NCBI GenBank assembly: GCA_965217095.1
Contig: OZ244235.1
Coordinates: forward strand, 1-64,000
Source: CAYNZV01 sp965217095
GTDB lineage: Bacteria; Latescibacterota; UBA2968; UBA8231
Length of the DNA: 64,000 nt
Direction of reading: 5' to 3'
Positions 61,834 to 64,000 of this stretch are shown one piece after another. The position numbers were made by a program, and so were the translations under genes. The notes below the pieces were generated by a model, which made no database searches, had not been told where the DNA came from, and saw only the letters and a program-made list of their open reading frames with translations. Positions within the stretch are counted from its first letter, which is position 1; every line of letters starts with the position of its first letter.

Positions 61834-62658
61834 TTACCGACACCTGGGCTCTCCGTTATAGCACTGGTCCAGGAAAGCATTGACAATCGCCGGATTCTTG
61901 GATGAATCCCATCCGCGCATCTTCTTGTCAGGGTTTGGATCGATGTCTGCGATGAGAAGATCCTCGACGAATGGCGTCGAGGAGGCAATCACTGTGCCAT
62001 CAGCAGCTATAATATTGGAGGATCCATGCGCGGTGAATCTGCCAAGGTGGCCGGCGACATCAGCGGCGACTACGGCCACTCCATTCTCGACCGCGCGCGC
62101 GGTTTGGGTGCTCCTGGCCCTGACGACGACATTGGCCTTCTCGGTTGGCAGGCAATTATTGGTAGGAACAAAGAGCGCGGCTGCGCCCCTGGCGGCCATC
62201 ACCCGAGAGGGTTCGAGATAGTTCGTGTCATTGCAGATGATGATGCCGAAGGTCAACGTTCCGATCGTAAACACCGGAAGCTCGACGCCGGCGGAATAAA
62301 CCGATCGGTTGACCGCCGGATACACTTTCCGGTATCGCCCAATAACCGTGCCGCGATGGAAAACTACCGCCGTGTTGTACAACTCTCCTGATTCAGACGA
62401 CTCGGTGAATCCTACAACAGTACTAACGGAATCACTTGTCAGTGGCGTCAGAACCTTCTCTATCTCGCCGTTCTCGACACCAAACGCAAGCTCGAAGGGC
62501 TCCCTGGCGTAATCCGCCAGCCCTCCGAGGACCGTTTCCGGACAGCACAGAATCTCGACGCGCTCTGCTTCACAGACAGCTACCTGCTCTCGCAGTCTTT
62601 CGATCACCTCTACTGAGCCACTCTCGAGCAACGGAGCCTGGTAGGCCGCAACCCTCAT
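61834..62658 (-). CDS. Carbon-nitrogen hydrolase (nitrilase superfamily)
   Basis: A 274-residue nitrilase-superfamily amidase. The catalytic triad is visible: E41 (CPETVLGG), K111 (GRYRKVYP) and C142 (IIICNDTNY). Such enzymes hydrolyse amides, carbamoyl groups or nitriles; the exact substrate is unknown. GGAGAGGAGT gives a strong ribosome-binding site. It sits between the SDR and GNAT genes and probably shares their transcript. Confidence 0.9.
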   Translation of the reverse strand: MRVAAYQAPLLESGSVEVIERLREQVAVCEAERVEILCCPETVLGGLADYAREPFELAFGVENGEIEKVLTPLTSDSVSTVVGFTESSESGELYNTAVVFHRGTVIGRYRKVYPAVNRSVYSAGVELPVFTIGTLTFGIIICNDTNYLEPSRVMAARGAAALFVPTNNCLPTEKANVVVRARSTQTARAVENGVAVVAADVAGHLGRFTAHGSSNIIAADGTVIASSTPFVEDLLIADIDPNPDKKMRGWDSSKNPAIVNAFLDQCYNGEPRCR

Positions 62659-62680
62659 CTGCGAACTCCTCTCCCCGCTT

Positions 62681-63424
62681 CTATGTATCTCGCCTCATAA
62701 GGCTGTAACTCTGAGCCGTCGGACCAACCTGAGGTTGAGTCGCCAGAAAAAGAGCCAAGGGAACGACTTCCTCCGGAGACTTGACCCACTCGCTGTCGAT
62801 GGCGAAGACGGAAGCATCGCCCTCCTCCCTATCCGCCATCGTCGTTTTTACCGGTCCCGGGATAAGCTCGTTGACGTTTATGTTGTACTGCCAGATCTCC
62901 TGCGCAAGGATCCGTGTGAGCATCCATAGGCCTGCTTTCGAACAACCGTATGCTGAGCTTTCCGCGAGTCCTTTGTGGCCCATGCCTGAACCAGTAGTTA
63001 TGATTTTGCCGCCGCGTTGCTTCATAACCGGGATCGCTGCCTTGGCGCAAAAATATGCTCCGAGCAGGTTCGTGCGCAGCGTCTCCTCCCAAGCAACCGG
63101 ATCGCTTTCCTCTACCGTTTTGTGATCTAGACTTATCCCGGCATTTAGAACTGCCACGTCAATCCCACCGAGTTCGGAGTCAGCGAAATCGAAGAGTTCC
63201 CGCGCATCGTCCCATTGCGCAACGTCTGTTCGAATCGAGACGGCTTTTCCGCCTTGTTCTCGAATCTGTGCCGCCGTTTCCTGGATCTCCTTCTCAGTGC
63301 GCGCGGCGCAGCAGATCGCAGCTCCTGCCCGAGCGAAACCCAAAGCGATGGCCCGACCGATACCGCGACCTGCGCCCGTAATCACCGCTCCCTTACCCTC
63401 AAGACTTTGGCTGGTCTGCGCCAT
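62681..63424 (-). CDS. SDR family oxidoreductase (FabG-like)
   Basis: A 247-residue classical SDR. GAVITGAGRGIGRAIAL binds NAD(P), VLNAGIS is the family NAG, and SSAYGCSKAG supplies the Y-x3-K pair with a preceding serine. PGPVKTTM follows as in FabG-like 3-ketoacyl reductases. The substrate could be any hydroxyacyl or alcohol. First clear gene of the nitrilase/GNAT run. Confidence 0.9.
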   Translation of the reverse strand: MAQTSQSLEGKGAVITGAGRGIGRAIALGFARAGAAICCAARTEKEIQETAAQIREQGGKAVSIRTDVAQWDDARELFDFADSELGGIDVAVLNAGISLDHKTVEESDPVAWEETLRTNLLGAYFCAKAAIPVMKQRGGKIITTGSGMGHKGLAESSAYGCSKAGLWMLTRILAQEIWQYNINVNELIPGPVKTTMADREEGDASVFAIDSEWVKSPEEVVPLALFLATQPQVGPTAQSYSLMRRDT

Positions 63425-63498
63425 CTAGGGTGAGGCCGACTTGAATGTTGCTTTAGCTCCCATTTTTGCCCCCTATTGTTACCTCAACGCCCATATCG

Positions 63499-64000
63499 CT
63501 ACGAGCATGACTCTTGCCCAGGATTCCGGAGAATTTTCTGGCGAAACAGCACGGTGCCCGCACCGGCATCGTACAGCACCTCTTCGAATCCAAAGCGATC
63601 GTAGAGGGAAAGCGCTGGGTGATTGTTCGTTTCGACCTCGAGGGTAAGTTTACAGCAGTCCAGTGAATGTGCCTTCTCCTCTATGGCTTGAAGTATACGA
63701 CCTCCCACACCTCGTCCTCGATACCCATCCTTGACGTAGAAGTCGTGGATATTGAGCAGAGGTCGAGCCACAAAGGTTGAGAACCCCAGGAAACAGATTG
63801 AGAATCCGATAGGGTGCCGATCATCAAAGGCCATAAATACATGGACGGCCGGATGTTGCCGCAAACCCTCAACGAGTCTCTCTTGACTATCCTCGTGGAG
63901 ATCTTGCCCACCAACATTTCGTGAGAATTCGCGAACCATATCGAGAACCGTCTCTTGATGTTCTGGGTTCTCCAAGTCTGCTTCGATGACTCGAAACGCT
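63499..64000 (-). CDS. GNAT family N-acetyltransferase, 5' end beyond window
   Basis: The frame runs to the window edge with protein-like sequence (FRVIEADLENPEHQ), so the true start lies beyond base 64000. The visible part is a GNAT: HDFYVKDGYRGRGVGGRILQAIEEKA is the acetyl-CoA-binding motif A, and LSLYDRFGFEEVLYDA the end of the fold. Substrate unknown. Confidence 0.85.
   Translation of the reverse strand, partial: AFRVIEADLENPEHQETVLDMVREFSRNVGGQDLHEDSQERLVEGLRQHPAVHVFMAFDDRHPIGFSICFLGFSTFVARPLLNIHDFYVKDGYRGRGVGGRILQAIEEKAHSLDCCKLTLEVETNNHPALSLYDRFGFEEVLYDAGAGTVLFRQKILRNPGQESCS

Noticed and set aside
1..64000. tRNA, rRNA and CRISPR arrays
   Set aside because: No cloverleaf, ribosomal RNA block or regularly spaced repeat series was recognised on reading; a tRNAscan/Infernal run would be needed to exclude small RNAs.

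Overview
The window looks like a chromosomal stretch of an uncultured Gram-negative bacterium. It carries a TonB-dependent receptor, lipobox signal peptides, an outer-membrane beta-barrel candidate, a flagellar FliG and a giant secreted protease ending in a FlgD/T9SS-type C-terminal domain. Together with phytanoyl-CoA dioxygenase, NHL-repeat, MlrC/M81, LarA-like and Ldh2-type genes, this gene mix suggests a Latescibacterota/Gemmatimonadota-like (FCB-type) lineage; that placement is inference. No rRNA, tRNA or CRISPR array was recognised.

The outstanding feature is at 33023-38782: one 1919-residue frame that reads in order as an RNA polymerase alpha N-terminal domain, a compact beta subunit and a compact beta' subunit. 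The two-barrel active site is intact: the beta' NADFDGD aspartates, the beta lysines, the bridge helix and one zinc site are present. It lacks an alpha C-terminal domain, most of the beta flap tip, and the beta' N-terminal zinc finger. Its trigger-loop histidine and several rifampicin-contact residues are changed. It has its own sigma70-like promoter and a strong ribosome-binding site, and sits alone between ordinary metabolic genes.

Layout. 0-6 kb: a broken metallophosphoesterase, then a tight operon of PHP phosphoesterase, tyrosine phosphatase, animal-like UDP-glucose dehydrogenase and LarA-like protein. 6-20.5 kb: a degraded accessory zone with a lysozyme remnant, an IS66-family element inserted in a carbohydrate-binding gene, hairpin repeats, excisionase/integrase remnants, a hydrolase-methyltransferase fusion, an MNT-HEPN pair and an IS1380-family element. 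Inside it is an intact MFS transporter facing a GH43-like/NHL/PhyH operon. 20.5-33 kb: 3-hydroxyacyl-CoA dehydrogenase, membrane hydrolase, M81/HAD pair, a PcfJ-like gene, fliG, a beta-barrel protein and a CstB-like persulfide dioxygenase-rhodanese. 33-39 kb: the single-chain polymerase. 39-50 kb: small enzymes, a TonB-dependent receptor and the 2342-residue M6 protease. 51-64 kb: a long minus-strand series of small enzymes (VOC, GDPD, epimerase, GNATs, streptomycin-kinase-like, PHP, DUF4037, Nudix, HAD, nitrilase, SDR).

Several genes are broken by single-base length changes, often at short homopolymers (near 421, 8432, 10414, 11369, 11507, 11957, 18581, 27450, 39548 and 54424). The very long polymerase and protease frames are intact. 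These breaks may mix real decay with sequencing error.
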